NCBI RefSeq assembly: GCF_027286305.1
Contig: NZ_CP114599.1
Coordinates: 2,108,001-2,172,000 of the forward strand
Origin: Phenylobacterium sp. NIBR 498073
GTDB taxonomy: Bacteria; Pseudomonadota; Alphaproteobacteria; Caulobacterales; Caulobacteraceae
Length of the DNA: 64,000 nucleotides
Direction: 5' to 3'
Shown here: in pieces, positions 36,974 to 45,715 of the stretch
How positions within the stretch are numbered: position 1 is the first letter of the stretch
Layout of the letters: every line of letters begins with the position of its first letter
The notes under the pieces: generated by a model
Seen by the model: only the letters and a program-made list of their open reading frames with translations
What the model was told of the DNA's origin: nothing
The model's database searches: none
Translations under genes and position numbers: made by a program

Positions 36974-38200
36974 ATGTTGAGCCGCAAAGACTGCCTGGAC
37001 CTCGACGCCCGCGACCCGCTCGCGGCGCGGCGCGAGTTGTTCGACCTGCCGGGCGGGGTGATCTACCTCGACGGCAATTCGCTGGGCGCGCTTCCCCGCA
37101 ATGTTCGCCCCCGCCTGGAGGCGGCGGTGCAGAACGAATGGGGCCGCGACCTGATCAAGAGCTGGAACACCGCCGACTGGATCAATCTGCCGACCCGGGT
37201 GGGCGATCGGATCGCCCGGTTGATCGGTGCGGGGGCGGGCGAGGTGATCGCCGCCGATTCGACCTCGGTGAACCTCTTCAAGCTGGCGGCGGGGGCGTTG
37301 AAGGCGCGGCCGGGCCGCAAGGTGATCGTCACCGAGCCCGGCAACTTCCCGACCGACCTCTACATCCTCCAGGGCCTGCGCGACCTGCTTGGCGACGTGC
37401 AGCTGCGGGTGGTCGAGCGCGAAGCCCTCGCCGCGGCGCTGGACGAGGACGTCGCCCTGCTGCTGCTGACCCACGTCCACTACAAGACCGGGGCCGTCCA
37501 CGACATGGCCGCCCTGACCGCGCGCGCCCACGCCGTTGGCGCGCTGGCCCTGTGGGACCTCAGCCATTCGGCCGGCGCCCTGGCCGTGGACCTCAATGGC
37601 TGCGGTGCGGACCTCGCCGTCGGCTGCGGCTACAAGTACCTGAACGGCGGCCCCGGCGCGCCGGCCTTCCTTTTTATCGCCAAGCACTTGCAGGCGGATT
37701 TTCAGACACCCCTGACCGGCTGGATGGGGCATGCCGCGCCGTTCGCGTTCAGCGACGACTATGCGCCCGCGCCGGGCGTGCTGCGCGGTCTCTGCGGCAC
37801 GCCCTCGGTGCTCGGCCTGACCGCGTTGGAAGCCTCGCTGGAGGCCTTCGACGGCGTCGACATGGGCCAGGTGCGGGCCAAGTCGATGGCGCTGGGCGAT
37901 CTTTTCCTCGACCTGGTTTTCGAGCGTTGCGAAGGCTTTGGCCTGGGATGCTCACGTGACGCGACCTCTCGCGGCAGCCAAGTCGCCCTGACCCACGAGA
38001 GCGGCTATGCGATCATGCAGGCCCTGATCGCCCACGGCGTCATCGGCGACTTCCGCGCCCCTGACGTGCTGCGCTTCGGCTTCACCCCGCTCTATGTCCG
38101 CTACGTCGACGTCTGGGACGCCGTCGACATCCTTTCCGACATCATGGCCCGCGGCGAGTGGCGGCAGGCCCGCTATCACGAGGTCTCGGCCGTCACATGA
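36974..38200 (+). CDS. kynU: Kynureninase
   Basis: 408 residues. PLP enzyme that cleaves kynurenine to anthranilate and alanine. [47 protein letters not shown] and the PLP lysine in [16 protein letters not shown] are diagnostic. Operon with kynA, which begins inside its stop. The formamidase (kynB) needed between the two steps is not in the window. Confidence 0.96.
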   Translation: MLSRKDCLDLDARDPLAARRELFDLPGGVIYLDGNSLGALPRNVRPRLEAAVQNEWGRDLIKSWNTADWINLPTRVGDRIARLIGAGAGEVIAADSTSVNLFKLAAGALKARPGRKVIVTEPGNFPTDLYILQGLRDLLGDVQLRVVEREALAAALDEDVALLLLTHVHYKTGAVHDMAALTARAHAVGALALWDLSHSAGALAVDLNGCGADLAVGCGYKYLNGGPGAPAFLFIAKHLQADFQTPLTGWMGHAAPFAFSDDYAPAPGVLRGLCGTPSVLGLTALEASLEAFDGVDMGQVRAKSMALGDLFLDLVFERCEGFGLGCSRDATSRGSQVALTHESGYAIMQALIAHGVIGDFRAPDVLRFGFTPLYVRYVDVWDAVDILSDIMARGEWRQARYHEVSAVT

Positions 38201-39003
38201 GCGAGAAGCTGCACACCCCGCCGGCGATGAGCTATGGCGACTATCTCGGCCTCGACACGCTGCTGGCCTCCCAGAAGCCGCGCTCGGACGAGCATGACGA
38301 ACTGCTGTTCATCATCATCCACCAGGCCTCCGAACTGTGGCTGAAGCTGTCGCTACACGAGCTGCGCGCCGCCCGCGCCCACATCCGCGCCGACGACCTC
38401 GGCCCGGCCTTCAAGATGATCGCCCGGGTCAGCCGCATCCAGGGGCAGCTGATCCAATCCTGGGACGTGCTCGGCACCATGACCCCCAGCGACTATCACG
38501 CCCTGCGCCCGCACCTGGGCCAGAGCTCGGGCTTCCAGTCGTTCCAGTACCGGATGCTCGAGTTTGTGATGGGGGCCAAGGACGCCTCCATGCTCCTTGT
38601 CCACGAGGGGACGGAGGTCCACGCCCAATTGGTCGCGGCCCTGGCCGAGCCCAGCCTCTATGACGAGGCCATCGCCCTGCTGGCGCGGCGTGGCTTCGAC
38701 ATCCCCGGCTCGGTGCTGGAGCGTGACTGGCGCGAGCCGCATCGCGTCGATCCGGCGGTCGAGGCGGCCTGGATCGCCGTCTACCGGGATCCGGATAAAT
38801 ACTGGGATCTCTATGAGTTGGCCGAGAAACTTGTCGACCTTGAGTTCCGCTTTCAGCAGTGGCGCTTCGCGCACCTGAAGACGGTCGAGCGGATCATCGG
38901 CTTCAAGGGCGGCACCGGCGGCAGCGCCGGTGCGGCCTATCTGGCCAAGGCGCTGCAGGGCTCGTTCTTCCCCGAGTTGTTCGGGGTTCGCACGGTTCTC
39001 TAG
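38197..39003 (+). CDS. kynA: Tryptophan 2,3-dioxygenase
   Basis: 268 residues. Haem enzyme opening the indole ring to N-formylkynurenine. [15 protein letters not shown], then [15 protein letters not shown] with the active-site His, [13 protein letters not shown] and [21 protein letters not shown] 38197 overlaps the kynU stop by 4 nt (ATGA). Its stop overlaps the stop of the convergent receiver gene. Confidence 0.96.
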   Translation: MSEKLHTPPAMSYGDYLGLDTLLASQKPRSDEHDELLFIIIHQASELWLKLSLHELRAARAHIRADDLGPAFKMIARVSRIQGQLIQSWDVLGTMTPSDYHALRPHLGQSSGFQSFQYRMLEFVMGAKDASMLLVHEGTEVHAQLVAALAEPSLYDEAIALLARRGFDIPGSVLERDWREPHRVDPAVEAAWIAVYRDPDKYWDLYELAEKLVDLEFRFQQWRFAHLKTVERIIGFKGGTGGSAGAAYLAKALQGSFFPELFGVRTVL

Positions 39004-39389
39004 TGCTGTGGCGGCGGGGCGCTCAGCACGCGGTTCAGCGCCTCGCCCAGGGCCTCGGCCAGCAGCGGCTTCTCGACGATGTCGACCCCCGCGGCCTGCG
39101 CCCGGCTCCGCACCATGGCGGTCGGATGGGTGGTGATCAGCAGGGCCGGCAGCCGAACGGCCCGGCGGCGCAGCACCTCGACCAGTTCCAGTCCGTCCAT
39201 CCCCGGCAGCTGTAGATCGACCACCAGGCAGCCGTCCGCCGGGAGCTGCGGACAGGCCGCTAGGCTCTCGGCGTCGGCGAAGGTCTCGACCTCGTAGCCG
39301 TCGAGCTCCAGGGCGAACTTCAGCGCCGTGCGCACGGCCGGATCGTCATCCACCAGAAGCAGGGGGGCGGGGCGCACGGCGGTTCCCAT
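39000..39389 (-). CDS. Stand-alone response-regulator receiver
   Basis: 129 residues, a single receiver domain with no output domain. Acidic pair LVDDDPAVR, phospho-Asp in [11 protein letters not shown], the Thr in LLITTHPT and the Lys in VEKPL are all present. FixJ-type sequence. It starts 2 bp after the alternative oxidase stop, so both belong to one operon, divergent from fixL. It may compete for phosphate from FixL; this is inference. Confidence 0.9.
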   Translation of the reverse strand: MGTAVRPAPLLLVDDDPAVRTALKFALELDGYEVETFADAESLAACPQLPADGCLVVDLQLPGMDGLELVEVLRRRAVRLPALLITTHPTAMVRSRAQAAGVDIVEKPLLAEALGEALNRVLSAPPPQH

Positions 39390-39391
39390 GG

Positions 39392-40081
39392 TCAGGCCGC
39401 GGCCTTCCAGGTCGGCTCGAGCTGAGCGTGCGGCGGGCAGGGGGCGACCGCGGTCTGCGGCAGGCCGACCATCTCGTTGGCGAAGCCGTGGTTGACGTCG
39501 CGGTGATGGGCTTCGTCGGCCCTGACCACCAAGACCACGTCGCGCAGGGTCGCGGTGTCGGCCAGGCCCCAATAGCGCTTGGCGATCTCGGGCGCCGGCA
39601 CGTTCGGGCTGCGGCCCTCGTCGATCTCGGCGAGGTAGTGCGTATAGCTGATCACCGCCTCTTCCTCGAAATAGCCGACCACGCGGTGGGCGGTCTTGGC
39701 GGAGACGAGGTAGAGGCCGAAGAAGAACAGGTAGAACACCCACTGCACCGCCACGACCACGAAGCGTTCGAACAGCGTCGGCTTGCTGACCTCGATGAAG
39801 GTCATCAGGTGCATGCGCTCGTTCTCGGCCTCGTCCATCAGGGTCTTGATCCAACCCTTGTCGTCGCACATGCGGCGCAGGCACTTCAGGTGGGTCAGGG
39901 TGGCGCCGACCATGCCCGGGACCGCCGCGACGGTCTCGAGCACCACCGCCCGGTGGCCGTAGCGCTTGGCGAAGAAGGTGTCCGCGCAGAACCGCAGCAG
40001 CTTCACGAAGCCGAAGGCGACGCTGTCGGAAAGACCCTGCGGCTTGTGATGGACGCTGGTGTCGACGAGGGGGGCGGTCAT
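39392..40081 (-). CDS. aox: Alternative oxidase (ubiquinol oxidase, cyanide-insensitive)
   Basis: 229 residues. Di-iron ligand motifs are visible: [17 protein letters not shown] (E...), [13 protein letters not shown] (ExxxH), [13 protein letters not shown] and [11 protein letters not shown]. Two hydrophobic helices sit near 100-135. AOX reduces oxygen with ubiquinol without pumping protons. AGGAG lies seven bases before ATG 40081. It heads an operon with a lone receiver and is divergent from fixLJ, so oxygen control is likely. A motif shared with the small gene at 42294 lies 60 bp upstream. Confidence 0.95.
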   Translation of the reverse strand: MTAPLVDTSVHHKPQGLSDSVAFGFVKLLRFCADTFFAKRYGHRAVVLETVAAVPGMVGATLTHLKCLRRMCDDKGWIKTLMDEAENERMHLMTFIEVSKPTLFERFVVVAVQWVFYLFFFGLYLVSAKTAHRVVGYFEEEAVISYTHYLAEIDEGRSPNVPAPEIAKRYWGLADTATLRDVVLVVRADEAHHRDVNHGFANEMVGLPQTAVAPCPPHAQLEPTWKAAA

Positions 40082-40141
40082 GTTCGGGCTCCTGCTCCGA
40101 TGATGGCGAACAGGTACCCGTGCAAGCCCTTGGACAGAATC

Positions 40142-40160
40142 CGTGTCTTCCTCTTAAGGG
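40142..40160. promoter_or_regulatory. CGTG-N7-CTTAAGGG motif upstream of aox
   Basis: On the plus strand CGTG (40142-40145), seven bases, CTTAAGGG (40153-40160), 60 bp from the aox start. The same arrangement occurs at 42465-42483, 57 bp from the start of the small membrane gene. The CTTAAG core is palindromic. A site for FixJ or another regulator is the natural guess. Confidence 0.5.
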
Positions 40161-40229
40161 GTATCCCCTAGCTTCACCGCGCCTGGCGGTGCGGTATCGG
40201 ACAGGCGGCGCAACAGGGAAGGCCAGATC

Positions 40230-41696
40230 CTGCAGTACGGCTCGTCCAACGTCTGGATCGGTGCGGCGGTGGCCATCCTGGCCACCCTGGCCGGCGTCGC
40301 CGCCCACGTGCTGCTGGCCCCGGTCGTCGGCGATCGCGTCGCCTTCCTGGTGTTCGTGCCCGCCGTGGTGCTGGCCTCGGCCCATTCGGGACTGGCCCCA
40401 GGCGCGCTGGCGGCGATGCTCGGCGTCTGGTGCGGCCTGTTCCTGGCCCAGCGGCACGGGCCGATCAACAATGCGGATGTGGCCAGCGCCGTGGTCTTCG
40501 CCGGGGTCGCCGCGGCCATCGTCGTCGGCGGGGAGTCCTTCCAGCGCTCGCGGCGCGAGGCGGCCGCCGTCAATCGCGACCTGGCCGCGCGCGAGGCCCA
40601 CCTCAGCTCGATCCTCGACACCGTGCCGGACGCCATGATCCTGATCGACGAGCAGGGGACCATGCAGTCCTTCTCAAGCGCCGCCGAACATATGTTCGGC
40701 TGGACCGCAGCCGAGGCCCTGGGGCGCAACGTCAACCTGCTGATGCCGGCCCCGCACAAGGAGGCCCATGACGGCTATCTGGAGCGCTACTACCGGACCC
40801 ACGAGCGGCGGATCATCGGCCTCGGCCGCATCGTCGTCGGCCTGCGCAAGGACGGCTCGACCTTCCCGATGGAGCTGTCGGTCGGCGAGATGCGCACCGC
40901 CGACGGCCGCTTCTTCACCGGCTTCGTCCGCGACTTGACCGAACGCCAGCGCACCGAGGCGCAGCTGAAGGAGCTGCAGTCCGAGCTGGTCCATATCTCG
41001 CGGCTCACGGCGCTCGGGGAAATGGCTTCGGCCCTGGCGCACGAATTGAACCAGCCGCTGTCGGCCATCGCCAACTATCTGCGCGGATCCGTGCGCCTGT
41101 TGGCCAGCGATCCGATCCCGCGCGAGCGGCTCAGCGAGGCGCTCGACAAGGCCAACGAGCAGACCCTGCGCGCCGGCCAGATCATCCGCCGCCTGCGCGA
41201 CTTCGTGGCCCGTGGCGAGACTGAGCGGCGGGTCGAAAGCCTGCCCAAACTGATCGAGGAGGCCGGCGCCCTGGCCTTGGTCGGGGCTAAGGAGCACGGC
41301 GTGCGGGTTTCGTTCGACCTCGACCCGGCCGTGAACCTGGTCCTGGCCGACAAGGTCCAGGTCCAGCAGGTCATTCTCAACCTGATCCGCAACGCCATCG
41401 ACGCCATGGACGAGGCGCCCCGGCGCGAGTTGCGCATCCTGACCCGGGCCGCGGACGATCAACTGGCCCAGGTGACGGTGGCCGACACCGGGCCGGGCAT
41501 CAGCCCGGAGGTGGCCGAACAGCTCTTCCAGCCCTTCATCACCACCAAGCGGCATGGCATGGGGGTGGGGCTCTCGATCTCGCGTACGATCGTCGAGGCG
41601 CATGGGGGCCGAATCTGGGTGGAAAATACGCCTGGCGGCGGCGCCACCTTCCATTTCACGCTGCGCAGCGTTGCGGACGAGGAACTTGATGGCTGA
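40230..41696 (+). CDS. fixL: Oxygen-sensor histidine kinase FixL
   Basis: N-terminal region with hydrophobic helices (about 10-85), haem PAS at about 110-235 with AHDGYLERY holding the likely haem His, and RIIGLGRIVVGLRKDGSTFP, a hallmark of FixL; HisKA box LGEMASALAHELNQPLSAIA and HATPase N box NLIRNAIDAMDEA, G boxes DTGPGISPEV and GMGVGLSISRTI. The only standard in-frame start is GTG 40269, which cuts into the first helix; a CTG at 40230 has AAGG seven bases upstream and gives a full N-terminus (LQYGSSNVWIGAAVA), so I place the start there (488 residues). Overlaps fixJ by 8 nt. Phosphorylates FixJ under low oxygen. Confidence 0.9.
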   Translation: MQYGSSNVWIGAAVAILATLAGVAAHVLLAPVVGDRVAFLVFVPAVVLASAHSGLAPGALAAMLGVWCGLFLAQRHGPINNADVASAVVFAGVAAAIVVGGESFQRSRREAAAVNRDLAAREAHLSSILDTVPDAMILIDEQGTMQSFSSAAEHMFGWTAAEALGRNVNLLMPAPHKEAHDGYLERYYRTHERRIIGLGRIVVGLRKDGSTFPMELSVGEMRTADGRFFTGFVRDLTERQRTEAQLKELQSELVHISRLTALGEMASALAHELNQPLSAIANYLRGSVRLLASDPIPRERLSEALDKANEQTLRAGQIIRRLRDFVARGETERRVESLPKLIEEAGALALVGAKEHGVRVSFDLDPAVNLVLADKVQVQQVILNLIRNAIDAMDEAPRRELRILTRAADDQLAQVTVADTGPGISPEVAEQLFQPFITTKRHGMGVGLSISRTIVEAHGGRIWVENTPGGGATFHFTLRSVADEELDG

Positions 41697-42297
41697 CGAA
41701 CTGGTGCATGTGATCGACGACGATCCGGCGGTTCGCGATTCCCTGGCCTTCCTGCTGGAGACCGCAAACCTCAGTCCGCGCACCTACGACTCGGCCGTGG
41801 ACTTCCTGGAGGCCCTTCCGGAGGTTACGAGCGGTTGCGTCGTCACCGATGTGCGGATGCCCGAGATGACCGGCATCGAGCTGGTGCGGCGGCTGAAGGG
41901 CCAGGGCTTCCGCCTGCCGATCGTGATGATCACCGGCCACGCCGACGTGCCGCTGGCGGTCGAGGCCATGAAGGCCGGGGTCGCCGACTTCATCGAAAAG
42001 CCGTTCGACGACGAGGTGCTGCTGGCGGCGATCCATGCGGCGCTGCGCGATGGCGAAAAGGACCGCCAGGGTGCGGCCGAGGCGGCGGAAATCTGCGCGC
42101 GGATGGACATCCTGTCGGGGCGCGAACGCGAAGTGCTGGGAGGTCTGGTGGCGGGCCACGCCAACAAGGTGATCGCTTTCGATCTGGGGATCAGCCCGCG
42201 CACCGTCGAAATCTATCGCGCCAACGTCATGACCAAGATGAAGGCGGCCAGCCTGTCAGAGCTGGTCCGCATGGCCATGCTGGCGGAACGGGGCTAG
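41689..42297 (+). CDS. fixJ: Two-component response regulator FixJ
   Basis: 202 residues: receiver about 1-120 (VIDDDPAVRDS, VVTDVRMPEMTG, ITGHADVPLAV, IEKPF) and LuxR-type HTH about 138-200 (LSGREREVLGGLVAGHANKV with DLGISPRTVEIYRANVMTKM). ATG 41689 overlaps the fixL stop by 8 nt. In this group FixJ activates fixK and microaerobic genes; fixK is not in the window. Its stop overlaps by 4 nt that of the small membrane gene on the other strand. Confidence 0.95.
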   Translation: MADELVHVIDDDPAVRDSLAFLLETANLSPRTYDSAVDFLEALPEVTSGCVVTDVRMPEMTGIELVRRLKGQGFRLPIVMITGHADVPLAVEAMKAGVADFIEKPFDDEVLLAAIHAALRDGEKDRQGAAEAAEICARMDILSGREREVLGGLVAGHANKVIAFDLGISPRTVEIYRANVMTKMKAASLSELVRMAMLAERG

Positions 42298-42407
42298 CCG
42301 CGCTTCTTGCCGCCTGCCGAGCTCCAGATCGAAACACCGCCGAGGATCAGCGCGAAGGCGGAAAAAGCGACGACGACCATGGTCAGGTAGAGGGTGTCGA
42401 ACGACAT
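42294..42407 (-). CDS. 37-residue single-pass membrane peptide
   Basis: ATG 42407 has AGGAG eight bases upstream, the same leader type as aox. The protein MSFDTLYLTMVVVAFSAFAL continues to a short Trp/Ser stretch and ends AGGKKRG: one transmembrane helix and a positive C-terminus. Such peptides are typical small subunits of terminal oxidases (CydX-, CcoQ-like), but no family was identified. It abuts fixJ tail to tail and carries, 57 bp upstream, the same motif as the alternative oxidase. Confidence 0.7.
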   Translation of the reverse strand: MSFDTLYLTMVVVAFSAFALILGGVSIWSSAGGKKRG

Positions 42408-42464
42408 CGGGTGGGCTCCTGTCTGATGGGCCCACGGTGACGCTTTCAAGCCCGCCGGAATATT

Positions 42465-42483
42465 CGTGAGTGCTCCTTAAGGG
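42465..42483. promoter_or_regulatory. CGTG-N7-CTTAAGGG motif upstream of the 37-residue gene
   Basis: Plus-strand CGTG (42465-42468), seven bases, CTTAAGGG (42476-42483); same layout as 40142-40160. The motif is placed like an activator site for the minus-strand gene at 42407. Confidence 0.5.
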
Positions 42484-42520
42484 CTTCTACGGAAGCGCCT
42501 GGAGCGGAAACTCGACCCCG

Positions 42521-42562
42521 GAAGCGACCGGCGCACGCCATGCGCCGGTCGCTTCATTTTTG
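42521..42562 (+). terminator. Intrinsic terminator, plus strand
   Basis: GAAGCGACCGGCGCA (42521-42535) pairs perfectly with TGCGCCGGTCGCTTC (42541-42555) around CGCCA, followed by ATTTTTG. It is 224 bp beyond fixJ. It either ends fixLJ read-through or a short plus-strand RNA made between 42408 and 42520. Confidence 0.85.
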
Positions 42563-42576
42563 CCTGTTGCGAAAAA

Positions 42577-42594
42577 TCCTAGTGATCGCTAGGA
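42577..42594. promoter_or_regulatory. CTAG palindrome before the sugar operon
   Basis: TCCTAGTGATCGCTAGGA is an 18-bp palindrome with a single mismatched pair, 32 bp upstream of the kinase start. It shares CTAG-NNNN-CGCTAGG with 50623-50637 next to the TetR gene, pointing to a common regulator. Confidence 0.65.
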
Positions 42595-42626
42595 ATCGAT
42601 GGGCGATCATCAGGGAACGAGCGAAC

Positions 42627-43580
42627 GTGAGCAGGCGTCTTCTCATCGGGCTGGACAGCGGCGGGGCCAAGACGGCGGCCGTTCTCTGCGATGAGACGGG
42701 GCGTGTCCTGGCCCGCGTGCGCGACATCGGCGCAGCGATCGTCGGCCTGCCGGACCTGCGTTTCTACAAGGTCGTCGGCCGGGTGCTGGCGCGGCTCTGC
42801 GAGCAGGCGAAGGTGGCCCTGACCGATGTCGAGCGGGTCGCCATGGGCCTCAGCGGCGTCGACTACGCCGACGAGCAGGCCGAGCAGCACCGGCTGATCG
42901 CCGCCCGGTTCGGGCTCGAAGGCCGGCTCGAACTGGTCAATGACGGACTGGTGGCGCTGTGGGGGGTGTCGCGGGCCGACGCGGTCGCCCTGTTCCAGCA
43001 CGGCAGCGGCGTCACCACCGCCTACCGCGCTGCGCCCGGCCGCGAGGCCATCTACGACAGTCTCGACGTGGCCGAGGTCTTCGATGTCCGTCGGGCCGCT
43101 TTCGCCCTGACCGCCCGGATGATCGACGGCCGCGCCGCGCCGAGCGAGCTCAAGGATCGGGTGCTGGCGCACTGCGGCGTGCCGGCCGAACGCTTCGCCG
43201 AATGGGCGTTTCGGGACGAGGCCGCGCGCGAGCGGCGGATGGCGGTCGCGCCGGTGGTCTTCGCCGCCTGGCAGGCGGGGGATCCGGCCGCGGCCGAGAT
43301 GATCGACCGCGCCGCCGACGACTACGTGCTGACCATGCGTGTGATGGGCGAGCGGATCGGCGCGCCCTTCGAGGCGGCGTTCGGCGGCGGGGTCATCACA
43401 CAGGGCGGGACGGCCTTTCAGCTGCGGCTCGGCGAGATGCTCTCGCGCCAGCTGCCGGACGCGCGGCTGGCCCCGGTGGCGCTGCCGCCGGACCTGGGCG
43501 CGGCGGTGTTCGCCGCCTTCCGCGCGGGCCTGGATCCCAAGCCCTTCTTCGCCAAGCTCGCCGAACTGGAGACCGCCTGA
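42627..43580 (+). CDS. BadF/BadG-type sugar kinase (N-acetylglucosamine kinase-like)
   Basis: 317 residues, GTG start; GAGCGAAC precedes it. ASKHA fold: phosphate-1 LLIGLDSGGAKTAAV, MGLSGVDYADEQ, FQHGSGVTTAYR, and a late AAFGGGVITQGG adenosine motif. It fits the family of BadF-type N-acetylglucosamine kinases. First gene of an operon with a GH4 enzyme (1-nt overlap), a ChbG-type deacetylase and a GPH transporter; it would phosphorylate the imported sugar in place of a phosphotransferase system. Confidence 0.85.
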   Translation: MSRRLLIGLDSGGAKTAAVLCDETGRVLARVRDIGAAIVGLPDLRFYKVVGRVLARLCEQAKVALTDVERVAMGLSGVDYADEQAEQHRLIAARFGLEGRLELVNDGLVALWGVSRADAVALFQHGSGVTTAYRAAPGREAIYDSLDVAEVFDVRRAAFALTARMIDGRAAPSELKDRVLAHCGVPAERFAEWAFRDEAARERRMAVAPVVFAAWQAGDPAAAEMIDRAADDYVLTMRVMGERIGAPFEAAFGGGVITQGGTAFQLRLGEMLSRQLPDARLAPVALPPDLGAAVFAAFRAGLDPKPFFAKLAELETA

Positions 43581-44851
43581 TGCGTCCCATCGTCCTCTGC
43601 ATCGTCGGCGCCGGGGGCAGTTACACGCCCGAGATCGTCGAAGGCGTGCTGGACCGCCCAGGCCTGGAGCTCGCCGAGGTCAGCCTGACCGACAGCGACC
43701 CGCAGCGGCTGGCGGTCATGGCCGGCCTGACCCGCCGGATGATCGCCGCCAAGGGCGCCAAGATCGCCGTCCGCGAGAGTTCAGACCTCGCCCAGGCGGC
43801 CGCCGGGGCCGACTTCGTCGTCACCCAGATCCGGGTCGGGGGCATGGCCGCCCGCCAGCTCGATGAGACGATCCCTCTGCGCTACGGGGTGATCGGTCAG
43901 GAGACGACCGGCCCCGGCGGCATGTTCAAGGCGCTGCGGACCATCCCGGTGATGATCGACATCGCCCGGACGATCGCCCAAGTCGCGCCGGGAGCCTTCA
44001 TCCTCAACTACACGAACCCCAGCGGCATTGTGACCGAGGCGGTGCTCAACCACACCGACGCCAAGCTGCTGGGGCTGTGTTCTTCAATTCCGCTGCTCCA
44101 GCATCGCCTGCGCCGCTTGCTCGCGCCGGTGTTCGGCGAGGTGCAGATCGCCAGCGTCGGCCTCAACCACCTGGGCTTCATCCACCAGATCACCGCGGGG
44201 GACGAGGACGTCACCGCCCGGGCCATCGCCCACCTGGCCGACGGCGCTACGGCTAACGACGCCCTGTTCGCCTCCGCGCTGAAGATCGCGCCTCGGCTCG
44301 GCGCGATTCCGGTCGAAAAGTACGGTGACCTCTACTTCCATCGCCGGGCCGAGTTCGAGGCGATGGCGAGCGCCCAGCGGACGCGCGCCCAGGCGGTCAT
44401 GGACATCGAGGCCGAGGTGCTGGCCGAAGCCGCCGACCCGGCCGTGGCGACCAAGCCGCCGGCCCTGATCCGTCGGGGCGGGGAGGGCTACAGCGGCGTC
44501 ACCTTCGACACGCTCGACGCCGTCCTCAACGACCGGGGCGCGAAGATCGTGATGAGCGCGCTGAACAAGGGCGCGGTCGCCGGGCTGCCCGACGACGTCG
44601 CGGTCGAGACGGTCTGCCATGTGGACGCCTCGGGGGCGCGGCCCTTGCCGGTGGGCGAGATCCCGCTGGCCTATCGCGGTCTCGTCCAGGCGGTGAAGGC
44701 GCACGAGAGCCTGACCGTGCGGGCGGCGGTGACCCGCAGCCGCGACGCGGCCCTGCAGGCGCTGCTGGCCCACCCGCTGGTCGGCGACATCGATGTCGCC
44801 GAGCCGATGCTCGACGAGATGCTCGCCGCCCACGGGCTGAACTACCAATAA
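43580..44851 (+). CDS. GH4-family glycosidase (6-phospho-beta-glucosidase/ChbF-like)
   Basis: 423 residues. GH4 NAD-binding IVGAGGSYTPEIVEGVLDRP, then QETTGPGGMFKALRTIPVM, LNYTNPSGIVTEAV, a metal-binding Cys in LGLCSSIPL and His in GLNHLGF. GH4 enzymes cleave glycosides by NAD and metal-dependent redox elimination; many act on 6-phosphorylated sugars, e.g. ChbF of E. coli on chitobiose phosphate. With a kinase before it and a ChbG-type deacetylase behind, a chitobiose-like substrate is plausible. Confidence 0.9.
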   Translation: MRPIVLCIVGAGGSYTPEIVEGVLDRPGLELAEVSLTDSDPQRLAVMAGLTRRMIAAKGAKIAVRESSDLAQAAAGADFVVTQIRVGGMAARQLDETIPLRYGVIGQETTGPGGMFKALRTIPVMIDIARTIAQVAPGAFILNYTNPSGIVTEAVLNHTDAKLLGLCSSIPLLQHRLRRLLAPVFGEVQIASVGLNHLGFIHQITAGDEDVTARAIAHLADGATANDALFASALKIAPRLGAIPVEKYGDLYFHRRAEFEAMASAQRTRAQAVMDIEAEVLAEAADPAVATKPPALIRRGGEGYSGVTFDTLDAVLNDRGAKIVMSALNKGAVAGLPDDVAVETVCHVDASGARPLPVGEIPLAYRGLVQAVKAHESLTVRAAVTRSRDAALQALLAHPLVGDIDVAEPMLDEMLAAHGLNYQ

Positions 44852-44869
44852 CGTCCGGGGAGGGACGCC

Positions 44870-45715
44870 ATGGAGCCTTCGAAGAGTCTGGTCGAACGCC
44901 TTGGCTACGACGCCGATGCGCGGCTGCTGATCATCAACTGCGACGACGTCGGCTCCAGCCACGCCGCCAATCTGGCCTGCCATGAGGCGATGACCGCCGG
45001 CGTCGCCACCAGCGGCACGCTGATGGTGCCCTGCGCCTGGGCGCGCGAGGCGGTGGACATGTTCGCCGGCCTCGATCTCGGGGTGCATCTGACCCTGACC
45101 GCCGAGTATCCCGGCTATCGCTGGCGTTCGCTGACCGGCGGCCGCTCGCTGCACGACAGCGACGGCTTCATGCCCTCGACGGCCGCCGCGGTCTTCGCCC
45201 GCGCCCAGATCGACGAGGTCCGCGCCGAATGCCGCGCCCAGATCGAGCAGGCCCTGGCCTGGGGCGTCGACATCACCCACCTCGACTCGCACATGGGCGC
45301 GAACCAGATCGATTCCCGATTCCTGGAGGTCTACGTCCAGCTGGCGCAGGAATACGACCTGCCGCTGCGCATGCTCGGCCCGGACCTCGAGGCGATGCTG
45401 GGCGTCTCCGGCCGGGCCATGGCCGCGGCCGCCGGCCTGGTCTGCAACGACGAGTTCGTGTCCCAGTGGGGGCGGCCTACCGGCGAGCTCCTGCGCACGG
45501 CCCTGCCGGAGCTCGCGGCCGGCGTCGCCGAGGCCAACGTCCACCCGGTGCTCGATGGCCCCGAACTGCGCGGCTACGACAAGAAGGAGCCGCTGATCCG
45601 CATCGACGACCATGCGGTGGTTATGGATCCGGCCACTCGCGGCTTCCTCGACGACCAGGGCTTCCGGATGATCAGCTTCCGTCCCCTGCGGGACCTGCAG
45701 CGCGCCGGCTCGTGA
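44870..45715 (+). CDS. ChbG/HpnK (YdjC) family carbohydrate deacetylase
   Basis: 281 residues. NCDDVGSSHAANLACHEAM with the metal-binding Asp pair, LGVHLTLTAEYPG and THLDSHMGANQ His residues are the YdjC/ChbG signature. E. coli ChbG removes one acetyl group from chitobiose-type sugars before ChbF cleavage; the GH4 gene lies 18 bp upstream. ATG 44870 has GGGAGGG upstream. Its end overlaps the transporter start by 4 nt. Confidence 0.9.
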   Translation: MEPSKSLVERLGYDADARLLIINCDDVGSSHAANLACHEAMTAGVATSGTLMVPCAWAREAVDMFAGLDLGVHLTLTAEYPGYRWRSLTGGRSLHDSDGFMPSTAAAVFARAQIDEVRAECRAQIEQALAWGVDITHLDSHMGANQIDSRFLEVYVQLAQEYDLPLRMLGPDLEAMLGVSGRAMAAAAGLVCNDEFVSQWGRPTGELLRTALPELAAGVAEANVHPVLDGPELRGYDKKEPLIRIDDHAVVMDPATRGFLDDQGFRMISFRPLRDLQRAGS

